The position numbers were made by a program, and so were the translations under genes. A stretch of DNA of 64,000 bases from Nostocales cyanobacterium LEGE 11386 (GTDB lineage: Bacteria; Cyanobacteriota; Cyanobacteriia; Cyanobacteriales; Nostocaceae): positions 62,001 through 126,000 of the forward strand of contig JADEXK010000005.1 in the NCBI GenBank assembly GCA_015207155.1, given 5' to 3'. The notes below the pieces were generated by a model. The model worked only from the letters and a program-made list of their open reading frames with translations, did no database searches and was not told where the DNA came from. Below are positions 51,177 through 60,682 of this stretch, piece by piece (position 1 is the first letter of the stretch; each line of letters starts with the position of its first letter).

Positions 51177-52139
51177 ATGAAATTTCATGCTTTGCTGCCT
51201 ATCCGAGATGAAGCAGATATTATTGGACAATGTATTGAGCGACTTCTAACATGGGCTGACTCTATATATGTATTTGATACTGGTAGTGTTGATGATACAT
51301 GGGAAATTGTTTTAGACATAGCTGCTCATAATAAGCGCATTAAACCAATTCGTAAAGAACCAGTGTATTTTTCTGAAACTAAATTGCGTGGTTACATGTT
51401 CCACATTGCCCGTGAACAAATGCAAGATGGTGATTGGTTTTTGAGAGTTGATGCTGATGAATTTCACCACATTACTCCACCTGAATTTGTGAAAACTTAC
51501 TTACGACCCCATGAAACAATTGTTTATCACCAATATTACGATTTTCAATTCACTGCAACGGAATTAGCTGCATGGGAAAGGGGTGAAGAAACTCTCAAGG
51601 ATCGCCAACGTCCAATCGAGGAACGTCGGCGCTATTTTACACCTAGTTACTATAGCGAACCCCGTTTGTGTCGTTATCGCAGCACCATGAAATGGCCTGA
51701 AACCTGCTCTTTTCCTATTAATGCAGGGTTTGTGTCCCGGGAAAGATTACCAATTCGACATTATCCCCATCGTGACCCTGTTCAGTTAGCTCGCCGCTAT
51801 CGTTTACGAGCAATTATGATGGCTGATGCAACTAATCGTCAAAATTGGTCAAGACCAGAGCGACATCATTGGTCAGAATCAGATTGGCGTAAGTACATTG
51901 TGAGCAATGACAAGCCTGAATTGCAATATTGGCAACCAGGTACAGATTTACCTCGCTATCAGTTTACTAACCACTTGAAACCACCACATATTCGGTTTGT
52001 ACAGCGATTGGTTCATGCTTCCATTCTGCCAATATTAGACCGTACTCGTCCTACATTTTCGGATGATACGCAACCACAGCCAATTTCCGAGGAAGTCAAT
52101 CAATTACTCATTAGAGAACTTCATGAAAGCTCATTATAG
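51177..52139 (+). CDS. Glycosyltransferase family 2, second type
   Basis: 320 residues. N-terminal HALLPIRDEADIIGQCIERL, SIYVFDTGSVDDTWEI and WFLRVDADEFHH (DxD-like) define a GT2 enzyme of the group seen in exopolysaccharide loci. The C-terminal half is rich in Arg/His/Trp (RRYRLRAIMMADATNRQNWS). GC content is higher than in flanking genes. Substrate unknown. Confidence 0.85.
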   Translation: MKFHALLPIRDEADIIGQCIERLLTWADSIYVFDTGSVDDTWEIVLDIAAHNKRIKPIRKEPVYFSETKLRGYMFHIAREQMQDGDWFLRVDADEFHHITPPEFVKTYLRPHETIVYHQYYDFQFTATELAAWERGEETLKDRQRPIEERRRYFTPSYYSEPRLCRYRSTMKWPETCSFPINAGFVSRERLPIRHYPHRDPVQLARRYRLRAIMMADATNRQNWSRPERHHWSESDWRKYIVSNDKPELQYWQPGTDLPRYQFTNHLKPPHIRFVQRLVHASILPILDRTRPTFSDDTQPQPISEEVNQLLIRELHESSL

Positions 52140-52219
52140 TAAGTAAATTCAAATAATTATTGAGTAATTATAACAATTATCAAAAACTTAAAAGTAGATT
52201 GATTATTAGGAATTAAAAA

Positions 52220-53326
52220 ATGAAAATAGGTATTGTTACTTATCATACAGCCATTAACCCTGGAGCTTTTCTACAAGTTTATGCGCTCCAAATGTTGTTA
52301 AATAAAACTGGATATGATGTTCAAGTAGTAAATTATCTCAATTTCGCTGCTATCAAGAAGGAAATAACATCCTGTATCTATAGAAATAAAGGTTTAAAAA
52401 GAATTTTAGAACTAAAATCAATTCTGAAATATTTATTTTTTCAATATCGTTATTTAAAACTTTCCCGATTTATATTGAAACCATCTAGCTCACATCTGAA
52501 AAAATATGATGCATTAATATTTGGTAGTGATGAAATATGGAATTATGAAAATTATTTCTTTAAGTTAACACCCATATTTTTCGGAATGGGAATACATGGA
52601 ATTAAGAAAATATCTTATGCTCCTAGTTTTGGACACATAAATGATGATAATACTTTACCGAATGTAGTCCAGTCGGCCATAAATGATATAGACTTCGTAT
52701 CAGTAAGAGATGCTAATTCTCAATCTATTCTTAAAAAAATTTTTCCAGAAAAAGTTTCCTCTGTTTGCTTAGATCCAACTTTCCTCTACAGTTTTGATGA
52801 TGAAATAAACCCACCCAAATCATCTAATCAGAGAAAAGCAACAAAGTTTTTTCTTATTTATGCAAATACGATTTCTGATGAGAGAAGAAAAGAAATTTTA
52901 GAATTTTCTCAAAGTAAAAATTTAAAGACAATTGTAATAGGATCAAAACAGTCATGGGCAAACGAATCATACACTGATATGAGCCCATTTAAAATATTAA
53001 AGCTGTTTCAAGATGCAGAATTCATTTTTACTAATACTTTTCATGGTACGATTTTTTGCCTGAAATATAATTGTAATTTTGTCATTGAAATTACTTCTGG
53101 TAAGAAAAACAAACTGGATTTTTTAACTAATACTTTTGAAGTGCAACATAGAGTTGTTACTCAAACAGATAAAATATTACCAATTTTAATGCAAGTGCAA
53201 TCCGACAAATCACAAATAAATACATTAAAATTAATCGAAATTCATAAAAAAAGTTCAATTGACTTTCTGCATCATGCTCTTAATTCTAGTATTGCTCAAT
53301 CAGGCAAGATAAAACAAAATAACTAA
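52220..53326 (+). CDS. Polysaccharide pyruvyltransferase family protein
   Basis: 368 residues. GIVTYHTAINPGAFLQVYAL at the N-terminus, ALIFGSDEIWNY, KISYAPSFGH, SVRDANSQ, CLDPTFLY and FTNTFHGTIF are the pattern of the CsaB/WcaK-type family (PF04230). Members add pyruvate ketals to sugars from phosphoenolpyruvate. The gene is very AT-rich, has no HIP1 site and lies directly before the MurB-like gene (13 bases to its ATG), so both probably act on the same glycan. Confidence 0.87.
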   Translation: MKIGIVTYHTAINPGAFLQVYALQMLLNKTGYDVQVVNYLNFAAIKKEITSCIYRNKGLKRILELKSILKYLFFQYRYLKLSRFILKPSSSHLKKYDALIFGSDEIWNYENYFFKLTPIFFGMGIHGIKKISYAPSFGHINDDNTLPNVVQSAINDIDFVSVRDANSQSILKKIFPEKVSSVCLDPTFLYSFDDEINPPKSSNQRKATKFFLIYANTISDERRKEILEFSQSKNLKTIVIGSKQSWANESYTDMSPFKILKLFQDAEFIFTNTFHGTIFCLKYNCNFVIEITSGKKNKLDFLTNTFEVQHRVVTQTDKILPILMQVQSDKSQINTLKLIEIHKKSSIDFLHHALNSSIAQSGKIKQNN

Positions 53327-53339
53327 GGTGTTTTATAAT

Positions 53340-54188
53340 ATGAAGCTTTTTTCTGAACATTTAAGTAAACACACTACATTTAAAGTGGGTGGGCCAGCTG
53401 ATGTGTTACTTATACCCGAAACCTTAGAGGAATTATTTAAAGAAATTGAGTATTGTCGAGCAAATAATACATCATTCAGAGTTTTGGGTAATGGTTCTAA
53501 TATTTTAGTAAGTGATGATGGTGTTAGAGGTTATGTAATAAAACTGAATAAGTGCTGTAACCACATCACTTTAACTAATCAAAATCAAATTCGAGTTGGT
53601 GCTGGTGTTAGTCTTCAATCGTTTATTAAATTTTCAATTAAAAATAATCTGTATGGTAATGAGTTTCTTAGCTCTGTACCAGGAACAATCGGAGGTGCTA
53701 TTTTCATGAATGCTGGTACATGGGTAGATAAAAATTTGTATGTATCGGATTTTTTAACTCATGTAAAATATTTTGATGGTTCCGAAATAAAAACGTTAAC
53801 AAAAGATGAATGTTCTTTTTCATATAGAAGTTCAATATTTCACAAACACGAAGACTGGATAATACTAGAAGCATGTTTTAATCTTCCTTTTCAACCCAGT
53901 GAAGTTGGGGAAGAAAAACGAAAACAACGATTAGAATGGTCAATTTTATATCAGGATATTAAATATCCAAATGCCGGGTCAATTTTTTGTCAAGGCAATG
54001 GGCGTGTTTTCAATTTACTTAAAGGTATTAAATGGAAGAATGTAGGATGGTCTGAAAAAACAGGTAATTGGATTAATATTTATGGAACTTCTAGTAGTCG
54101 TGATATTTATTTTTTAATTAAAGTTGGCAAATTATTGCATTATCTTTTCTTGAAGAAGGTGAAGACAGAAATTAGAATATGGAACTAA
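53340..54188 (+). CDS. MurB-like FAD-dependent reductase in a polysaccharide cluster
   Basis: 282 residues from ATG 53340; AAGGTG at 53325-53330 is the Shine-Dalgarno, so the apparent GTG start at 53328 is part of it. MurB reduces UDP-GlcNAc-enolpyruvate to UDP-MurNAc. Conserved: HTTFKVGGPADVL (11-23), FAD loop LGNGSNILVSD (49-59), SVPGTIGGAIFMNAG (112-126), catalytic-type Arg163 (FSYRSS), Ser214 (NAGSIF) and Glu277 (TEIRIW). The substrate region GGAKISEMHGNFIVN of B. subtilis MurB is VGWSEKTGNWINIYG here, losing the histidine and one glycine. AT-rich, sandwiched between a pyruvyltransferase and glycosyltransferases. Probably a dedicated paralogue acting on another enolpyruvyl sugar. Confidence 0.85.
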   Translation: MKLFSEHLSKHTTFKVGGPADVLLIPETLEELFKEIEYCRANNTSFRVLGNGSNILVSDDGVRGYVIKLNKCCNHITLTNQNQIRVGAGVSLQSFIKFSIKNNLYGNEFLSSVPGTIGGAIFMNAGTWVDKNLYVSDFLTHVKYFDGSEIKTLTKDECSFSYRSSIFHKHEDWIILEACFNLPFQPSEVGEEKRKQRLEWSILYQDIKYPNAGSIFCQGNGRVFNLLKGIKWKNVGWSEKTGNWINIYGTSSSRDIYFLIKVGKLLHYLFLKKVKTEIRIWN

Positions 54189-54272
54189 TAGTAATTAACT
54201 ACTATTAGTTATGAAGCTAGACAAATATAATTAAAAATATTTTACATACATAATATACATAAACGCACCAAT

Positions 54273-55406
54273 ATGAGCAAAAGTATAAAAGTATATCTTG
54301 CCTGCACCGGTGTGGGTATCATCAACAGAGGTATAGAAACCTTTGCACGTGAATGTTTCAATGGACTACATGGTACTGAAGGACTACAAATTGAGCTATT
54401 CAAAGGTGCGGGAGAAGAAAAACTAGACGAACATAAATTATGGAATTTACATCGCAACGGAAAAATAGCACCTTTTTTGGGACAATTGATCAAGCGTAAT
54501 GGCTATGTAGTTGAACAGTTATCTTCTTTCCTACCCTTTGTTTACCATATTAAAAAGGGTCAGCCAGATATCATTTTCTACAGCGATTCTAATCTAGGTT
54601 TTCAACTCTATTGGTGGCGTAAGCAGATTGGTGTGCCTTATCGGTTGCTCTTCTCAAATGGAGGCCCTTGTAGTCCACCTTTTGTGAGAACCGATTATGT
54701 TCAGCAAGTAGCTCCATTTTACAGGGAACAAGCTTTAAAAGCTGGGGAGGCTCCCTCAAAGCATTTTCTGGTTCCTTACGGGATCAATGTACCAGAGGGT
54801 CATTCACTGCTAAATCATGAAGAAAGGCAAAATATTAAACAACAACTAGGCTTACCTAGCGATCGCCCCATTATTATCAGCGTCGGTTGGATTAGTGCTA
54901 CACATAAGCGCATGGACTATGTAGTTGAGGAAATAGCGGCCTTACCTGAACCTCGTCCTTACTTAATCATGTTAGGACACATGGACGCTAACAGCCCTCC
55001 TATTATTGATTTAGCAACCCAAAAGTTAGGTAAAGAAGGTTTTACTGCTCGCTCAGTACCTTATGAACAAGTCGCTAAATACTACCAAGCGGCTGATATA
55101 TTTGTTCTTGGTTCCCTGAAGGAGGGATTTGGCAGAGTCTATCTAGAAGCCATGATTCATGGTCTTCCCTGTATTGTCAATGACCACCCAGTAATGAGGT
55201 ATGTATTGGCAGAAAAAGCGATATTCGCTGATTTGTCAAAGCCTGGTGCTATGAGTCAAGCTTTAGCTGAACTGCTGGAGCGATCGCCAGCCTTAGAAAG
55301 CAGAATTGAACGTAGAGAATATGTCAGGCAAAAATTTAGCTGGAAAAGTTTGTCCCCAGATTATTTACAAATGTTTCGTGACTGCCTGGCGCATACAAAA
55401 GATTAA
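54273..55406 (+). CDS. Glycosyltransferase family 4
   Basis: 377 residues. N-terminal CTGVGIINRGIETFARECF, the donor-side motif LKEGFGRVYLEAMIHGLP (EX7E glutamates present), then CIVNDHPVMRYVL. GT-B fold. Normal GC and a HIP1 site, unlike the AT-rich genes just before. Sugar unknown; soluble with probable peripheral membrane contact. Confidence 0.9.
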   Translation: MSKSIKVYLACTGVGIINRGIETFARECFNGLHGTEGLQIELFKGAGEEKLDEHKLWNLHRNGKIAPFLGQLIKRNGYVVEQLSSFLPFVYHIKKGQPDIIFYSDSNLGFQLYWWRKQIGVPYRLLFSNGGPCSPPFVRTDYVQQVAPFYREQALKAGEAPSKHFLVPYGINVPEGHSLLNHEERQNIKQQLGLPSDRPIIISVGWISATHKRMDYVVEEIAALPEPRPYLIMLGHMDANSPPIIDLATQKLGKEGFTARSVPYEQVAKYYQAADIFVLGSLKEGFGRVYLEAMIHGLPCIVNDHPVMRYVLAEKAIFADLSKPGAMSQALAELLERSPALESRIERREYVRQKFSWKSLSPDYLQMFRDCLAHTKD

Positions 55407-55444
55407 TAAGTAGGTAGACATAATTAAATGTAAAATCAAGTTTT

Positions 55445-55510
55445 GTTCGTAGTGAGCGATTTATCGCTCTCTTGCAAAGTTTTAAAGGGCTAGAGCCTCT
55501 GACTACAAAC
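55445..55510. repeat. MITE-like repeat with GTTCGTAGT ends, copy C
   Basis: 66 bases. Ends GTTCGTAGT (55445-55453) and ACTACAAAC (55502-55510); inner hairpin GAGCGAT/ATCGCTC (55454-55460/55463-55469); then AAGGGCTAGAGCCTCTG, shared with copy A. It lies between two glycosyltransferase genes of the cluster, so it may divide the operon. Confidence 0.7.
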
Positions 55511-55644
55511 TTTTCTTTTATTAAAACTTTCTACTTACAAATAACTGCTCACATTTCAATGCGATGTAAAACATAATTTTTGTTATCTTACTGACCTGCT
55601 TAAACATAGCTTAATTTAAATTTAGCAATTTATTAAAAATAATT

Positions 55645-56892
55645 ATGTCAGATACTAGAGTTATCATCGCACAACTAGGTGCTAGAAAGCATTATCAAGA
55701 ACCTTTATTATTGAATAAATGGGGCATTTTAGAAACTCTTTACACAGATTTTTACGCTGGTAATATACCAATGCTTAGTCTATTTAAGCAACCAAGTGTA
55801 TTTAATAAATTACCTAATATCGTTAAAAAAGCTATAGATAGATATGAACCTTCTCTAAATAATTCAAAAATTATTCATTTCCCCTGGTTCGGATACCAAT
55901 ATGCTCAGAAATTAAAACAGGCACAAGGAGAAGACCTCTCTTCTATATTCGTTTGGGCAAATAAAGAATTTAGTCGGAAGATTCTGCAAAGAGGTTTGGG
56001 CAAGGCTAATGTAATTTATGGCTTTAACGGAGCATCTTTAGAACTTTTTCAGTATGCTAAACAAAAAGGTATGAGATGTATCCTTGACCAAACATTAGCA
56101 GAACGATCATTAGTACATCAATTACTTTTAGAAGAAGAAAATATTTGGCAAGGTTGGTCAAATTCGCCGTTTACAGTTAGTGATGCTGATTTAAATTTAG
56201 TCCAGAGAGAGCAACAAGAGCAAGATTTAGCTGACCATATTATTTGCGGTTCTCAATTTGTCAAAGATTCCTTGATAGCGAGAGGTGTTGATGTAAACAA
56301 AATTACTGTGGTATCTTTAGGGCGTATTAAAGAAAGTCAATCATTACAAAAATTTTCTCAGCGCAGCACACCAAAGGAGCGAGGAGATGGATTGAGAATT
56401 TTATTTGCTGGGGAAGTTGGTCTACGAAAAGGCATTCCTTACTTACTAGAGGCTTTAAAGCAACTGCATGGAAAAATACCTTTTACTTGTAAAGCCGCAG
56501 GCGGTATAAGTATTCAACCTGAACTGATGACTGAGTATAGCGATGTTTGTCATTTTATGGGAAGAGTGCCACGATCGCACATGGCAGAATTATACGCTTG
56601 GGCAGATGTATTTGTGTTGCCTTCTATATGTGAAGGTTCAGCAATGGTGACCTATGAAGCCTTAAGTTGGGGACTACCTGTAGTTACAACTCACAATGCT
56701 GGTTCTGTTATCAGAAATGGGATAGATGGTTATATTCTGCCAATTCGTTGTGCAAATTCAATTGCTAATACTTTAATTAATATTTTTCATTCTTTCATAA
56801 TTAAATTTGATAGTAATAGATTTGAACACCTTCATCACCTTTACAAGGACAATGAAAAACGACTTAAATCAGTAATAGAAAATAAATGCTGA
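55645..56892 (+). CDS. Glycosyltransferase family 4
   Basis: 415 residues. VIIAQLGARKHYQEPLLLNK at the N-terminus, linker FAGEVGLRKGIPYLLEALKQ and the EX7E-type CEGSAMVTYEALSWGLPV. The C-terminal 50 residues are AT-rich and less conserved in look. Preceded by a 238-base gap with a MITE-like repeat, so it may start a new transcript. Sugar unknown. Confidence 0.9.
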   Translation: MSDTRVIIAQLGARKHYQEPLLLNKWGILETLYTDFYAGNIPMLSLFKQPSVFNKLPNIVKKAIDRYEPSLNNSKIIHFPWFGYQYAQKLKQAQGEDLSSIFVWANKEFSRKILQRGLGKANVIYGFNGASLELFQYAKQKGMRCILDQTLAERSLVHQLLLEEENIWQGWSNSPFTVSDADLNLVQREQQEQDLADHIICGSQFVKDSLIARGVDVNKITVVSLGRIKESQSLQKFSQRSTPKERGDGLRILFAGEVGLRKGIPYLLEALKQLHGKIPFTCKAAGGISIQPELMTEYSDVCHFMGRVPRSHMAELYAWADVFVLPSICEGSAMVTYEALSWGLPVVTTHNAGSVIRNGIDGYILPIRCANSIANTLINIFHSFIIKFDSNRFEHLHHLYKDNEKRLKSVIENKC

Positions 56893-56932
56893 AACTTTTC
56901 AATATCATCACAAGTAATAGTTATTCATTAAA

Positions 56933-58219
56933 ATGAGTCAAATTTATCTTGATTTACTAATTATTATTTGTATAGGACTTTTGGTATGGGGAATTTTAAA
57001 ATCTGAAAGAATTTATCAATTCCCATTTTATATGGGAGGAGTGTTTACATCATTCATCTTGCCACAAGCAGTAAGCTTGGTTTTTAAACCAGGGTTAGCT
57101 AGTCCTCAGGCTGTACAAAATGTACTAATTATGTCTTCCCTTTGTGCTGCTATGTGCTGGATAGGATATTCTGGGAACGCTAACCTTAAGTTGATCAAAA
57201 AATTAGAATTTCCTTTTGACGAAAAAAAATTATTACATGCCGGAATATTATTAATAGCTTTTGGTAGTCTTTGTAACGCGTTATTGTTCATTGTTACACC
57301 ACAGACTAATTCTGTGGGTAATTGGACTGGTCCGAGTACGATTATATATTTTTTTAGGCAAACCTTTTATATAGGTCTAGTTATTTTACTTCAATCTGTG
57401 ATAAGAAAACCCAGAGGAAGTAAGATAAATTATTTACTTTTAACTTTATCTCCTATTTTATATACAATTATTCTTGGTGGTCGTCGTAGTCCCACTGCGG
57501 GATTAATTTTGATATTTGCATTAAGTTTGTTTTTTGAAAAAAGAATTTTACCTCCTAGATTATTAGTAGCTAGCGTCATCCTTTTAGGTATATTCTTAAT
57601 ACCACTTTTTGGTATATTAAGATTTGGAATTTGGGAGAAACTGTTCACGGGAAATTTATCTGTCAGTGACTTAATGTCAGGACTAGATTATATAATGCAA
57701 GGCAAAGTTTTAGAATTGAGAAATGCTGCAATAATTATGGAGTATGTCAAGAGTGAAGATGAATATGGATATGGATCTGGCTATTGGAATGGCTTGGTCT
57801 TTCAATTTGTTCCCGGACAAATAGTTGGACAGGAATTTAAATCTTCACTTTATATCAACACAGGAACAACTAACTTATCTGCAAAATTATTTGAATTTAC
57901 AGGTTATCAAATTCCCACTGGTTCTACTACTACAGGAATTGGGGATTCTTTCCTAGAGTTTGGCTATTTTGGCTGCTTAATATTTGCTTTTTTAGCTTAC
58001 TTTTTTAAGAATTTATGGATTTCTTCTCGCTACTATGGCAATTCTTTTAGTCGGATTATATATATTAGTCTGATTTACCAGATGCATTGGATCATTACTC
58101 ACGGTACATATCTTTTTTTCGCGACTAATTTAGTATTTAATTCTTTATTCTTAATTCTAGTAAAAATGTATATTTATGATGGCAAAAAAACTATTACACG
58201 TTTTACACGTTATTATTAA
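56933..58219 (+). CDS. Wzy-like oligosaccharide repeat-unit polymerase
   Basis: 428 residues with about ten to twelve transmembrane helices and a larger outer loop near residues 265-330 (VKSEDEYGYGSGYWNGLVFQ). Topology and position among glycosyltransferases fit an O-antigen/EPS polymerase; the family has little sequence conservation, so this is inferred. The GGRRSPTAG segment near 180 resembles the arginine-containing loops of such enzymes. AT-rich. It would work with the BY-kinase co-polymerase at 39601-41778. Confidence 0.8.
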   Translation: MSQIYLDLLIIICIGLLVWGILKSERIYQFPFYMGGVFTSFILPQAVSLVFKPGLASPQAVQNVLIMSSLCAAMCWIGYSGNANLKLIKKLEFPFDEKKLLHAGILLIAFGSLCNALLFIVTPQTNSVGNWTGPSTIIYFFRQTFYIGLVILLQSVIRKPRGSKINYLLLTLSPILYTIILGGRRSPTAGLILIFALSLFFEKRILPPRLLVASVILLGIFLIPLFGILRFGIWEKLFTGNLSVSDLMSGLDYIMQGKVLELRNAAIIMEYVKSEDEYGYGSGYWNGLVFQFVPGQIVGQEFKSSLYINTGTTNLSAKLFEFTGYQIPTGSTTTGIGDSFLEFGYFGCLIFAFLAYFFKNLWISSRYYGNSFSRIIYISLIYQMHWIITHGTYLFFATNLVFNSLFLILVKMYIYDGKKTITRFTRYY

Positions 58220-58274
58220 TAGCTATTATAAAGATTGTTAACTAAAAAAACATTAACTATATATTTTTAAAAAT

Positions 58275-59498
58275 ATGAAAATTGTAATTTCTCATGTATT
58301 TGGTACTCAGAACAAAGGAGATTGGATACTTGTATCTGAAATTATCGAAATATTAAAACTGGCGTTTCCTGATTCTACAATTTACGCAATTACTCGTGAT
58401 CCTGAAAGCCAAAGTGCTGTTTTTCCTGAAGTTATATGGTGTTCGCGTCTAGAAACTTCTTTCAAGCGTAATAAATTGTGGAGAAATTTGGAAATTATAA
58501 CTGGACTTTTCAAAATAGCAGTTCTTGCCAAATTTAAATTTCTTTTTAATTTATTGAAAGTTTATGAACCTTATCTTCAGATTATTAGCTCTGCTGATTT
58601 AATAGTTATGTGCCCGGGAGGTTATTGGGATTATTCTCATCCCTCTTTTATATCTAATCTAGTCAATCTTTGGCTATTAGTATCATGTAACAAAAAAATT
58701 ATATTTGCTCCTCAAAGTATAGAAAAAATTAATAACCTCCCACTGCAAAATTTATTTACCAAATGCATAAGTAAAGCTGAACTAATTTTTGTCAGAGAAT
58801 CAGAATCATACAATTATGTAAATTCATTGAGCATTCCTAAGCATAAACTTTTTCAAGTACCAGATTTAGCTTTTTATCATGCAATGGATGTCTCATATCC
58901 TATTGCTAAAAAATTAATTGCAATAGAAGCAGGAAAATTTATTGCTTGTACTGCTGTTGATTGGCATTTTCCTAATTCTCCAAACCCTCAGAAAAGCCAT
59001 GAAAAATATATATTCTCATTAGCAGAATCAGCTAAATATTTCTACCATAAATATGGTTTACCAATGTTTCTAGTAAGGCAAATTGGTAATTCATCAAAAG
59101 ACGGAAATGGAGATATTGGCATTTTGCAAGAAGTTGAAGATATTTCTGATGGGGCTGCTCGTGTTATTGAAGATGATTTACATCCAGACGAACTGATCTA
59201 TTTACTGAGTAAATCACTTTTTCTGATTGGCAGTCGGATGCATTCTAATATTTTTGCTCTTCTTTCTGCTAGACCAGTTGTAGCCATATCATACCAGAAA
59301 AAAACCGAAGGAATTATGAAAATGCTATCTTTACAAGACTATTTAATTTCTATAGATGAAATCACCCCTAATTCTCTAATTGCGATCGCTCAAAATGTTT
59401 ATGATACTCATCAACAATTATCTATGGAAATCAAATCGAAAATTAGCGAAATTCAGTCACAAAAAAATAATCTGATTAAAATGCTGCAAAATATTTAA
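58275..59498 (+). CDS. Polysaccharide pyruvyltransferase family protein, second copy
   Basis: 407 residues. HVFGTQNKGDWILVSEIIEI (GD loop), LIVMCPGGYWDYSHPS, KIIFAPQSIEKINN, IFVRESES and the C-terminal FLIGSRMHSNIFALLSARPV are typical of PF04230 proteins. Only weakly similar to the copy at 52220-53326, so they are not a recent duplication. Both may add pyruvate groups or one may be a glycosyl-type variant. AT-rich with a single HIP1 site near 59382. Confidence 0.87.
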   Translation: MKIVISHVFGTQNKGDWILVSEIIEILKLAFPDSTIYAITRDPESQSAVFPEVIWCSRLETSFKRNKLWRNLEIITGLFKIAVLAKFKFLFNLLKVYEPYLQIISSADLIVMCPGGYWDYSHPSFISNLVNLWLLVSCNKKIIFAPQSIEKINNLPLQNLFTKCISKAELIFVRESESYNYVNSLSIPKHKLFQVPDLAFYHAMDVSYPIAKKLIAIEAGKFIACTAVDWHFPNSPNPQKSHEKYIFSLAESAKYFYHKYGLPMFLVRQIGNSSKDGNGDIGILQEVEDISDGAARVIEDDLHPDELIYLLSKSLFLIGSRMHSNIFALLSARPVVAISYQKKTEGIMKMLSLQDYLISIDEITPNSLIAIAQNVYDTHQQLSMEIKSKISEIQSQKNNLIKMLQNI

Positions 59499-59539
59499 AA
59501 TAGCAGTTTCTTTTATTAAAAATAAAGTTTAATACTAAT

Positions 59540-60676
59540 ATGACTAAAGTCGCTTGGCTGCAACCTATTTGGAGTAAATATCATATTGCCAGAGCTAAAG
59601 CATTTCATCAAGATAATCATAATTGTCAACTAATTTGCCTATCTATTTCTGATGTTTGTGGCGAAGTGAATTCATCTGATTGGGTTGTAAAAAACTTTGA
59701 TGAACTCAATCATCAAGTTCTTTTTTCTGGCAGAAAGTACCTTGATATTTCACCTTGGAAAATTACTGTAGCTGTTATCAATTTTGTTTTACGTCATAAC
59801 GTAGATGTTTTATGTCTCTTGGGCTATGCTAGACCAGAAGTGCAACAAATTGCCTTAAGTTTAAGTTTTTTTACCAATAAACCAGCTTTAATTCTTTTAT
59901 CTGAGTCGAAAAAAGACGATATTTCTAGAGCATTTTGGCGTGAGTCCTTTAAAAGTCAGTTCCTCAAGTTATACCAATCAGCTTTGGTGGGAGGGCAAGT
60001 ACACAAGCACTATTTAATTGAACTAGGCATGACAGCTAATTCTATCTTTCTTGGCTATGATATAGTGGGAAACGAGGTTTTTAACCCTAATAAGATTAGG
60101 CAACTTTCCACGCCTTTAAAGAAACCTTATTTTCTAGCTATTAATAGATTTGTTAGCAAAAAAAACTTACTATTTCTGCTCTTAGCATATGCTGCTTATC
60201 GTCAAATAGCAGGTGCTAATGCATGGGATTTGATTCTTTGCGGTGATGGGGAACTGCGTCCGCGCATAGAAGAGGAAATTACTACTCAGGGAATCAAAGA
60301 TTATGTCCATTTACCTGGATTTCTCCAACAGGATGAACTTTTACCTTACTTCGCTCATGCAACTTGCTTTATACATGCCAGTATTCAGGAGCAATGGGGA
60401 TTAGTTGTCAACGAAGCAATGGCAGCAGGGTTACCTGTTCTTGTGTCTAACCGTTGTGGCTGTTTTGAGGACTTAGTTCTGGAAGGTATTAACGGGTTTG
60501 GCTTTGATCCTGAAAACCAGCAAGAGCTAACGCAACTCATGGTCAAGATTAGCTCCAAAGAAGTGGACTTACAAGCAATGGGTCAAGCCTCCTGGAAACA
60601 TATTCAAAATTTTTCTCCAGATTACTTCGCTCAAGGCTTAATGCAGGCAGTTGAATACGCTTTAGCACATCGCTAA
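59540..60676 (+). CDS. Glycosyltransferase family 4
   Basis: 378 residues. N-terminal VAWLQPIWSKYHIARAKAF, then the donor part LAINRFVSKKNLLFLLLAY, LILCGDGELRPRIEEE and EQWGLVVNEAMAAGLPVLVS with both EX7E glutamates. GT-B enzyme. Six bases separate its stop from the next glycosyltransferase, so they are cotranscribed. Sugar unknown. Confidence 0.92.
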   Translation: MTKVAWLQPIWSKYHIARAKAFHQDNHNCQLICLSISDVCGEVNSSDWVVKNFDELNHQVLFSGRKYLDISPWKITVAVINFVLRHNVDVLCLLGYARPEVQQIALSLSFFTNKPALILLSESKKDDISRAFWRESFKSQFLKLYQSALVGGQVHKHYLIELGMTANSIFLGYDIVGNEVFNPNKIRQLSTPLKKPYFLAINRFVSKKNLLFLLLAYAAYRQIAGANAWDLILCGDGELRPRIEEEITTQGIKDYVHLPGFLQQDELLPYFAHATCFIHASIQEQWGLVVNEAMAAGLPVLVSNRCGCFEDLVLEGINGFGFDPENQQELTQLMVKISSKEVDLQAMGQASWKHIQNFSPDYFAQGLMQAVEYALAHR

Positions 60677-60682
60677 TTAATT

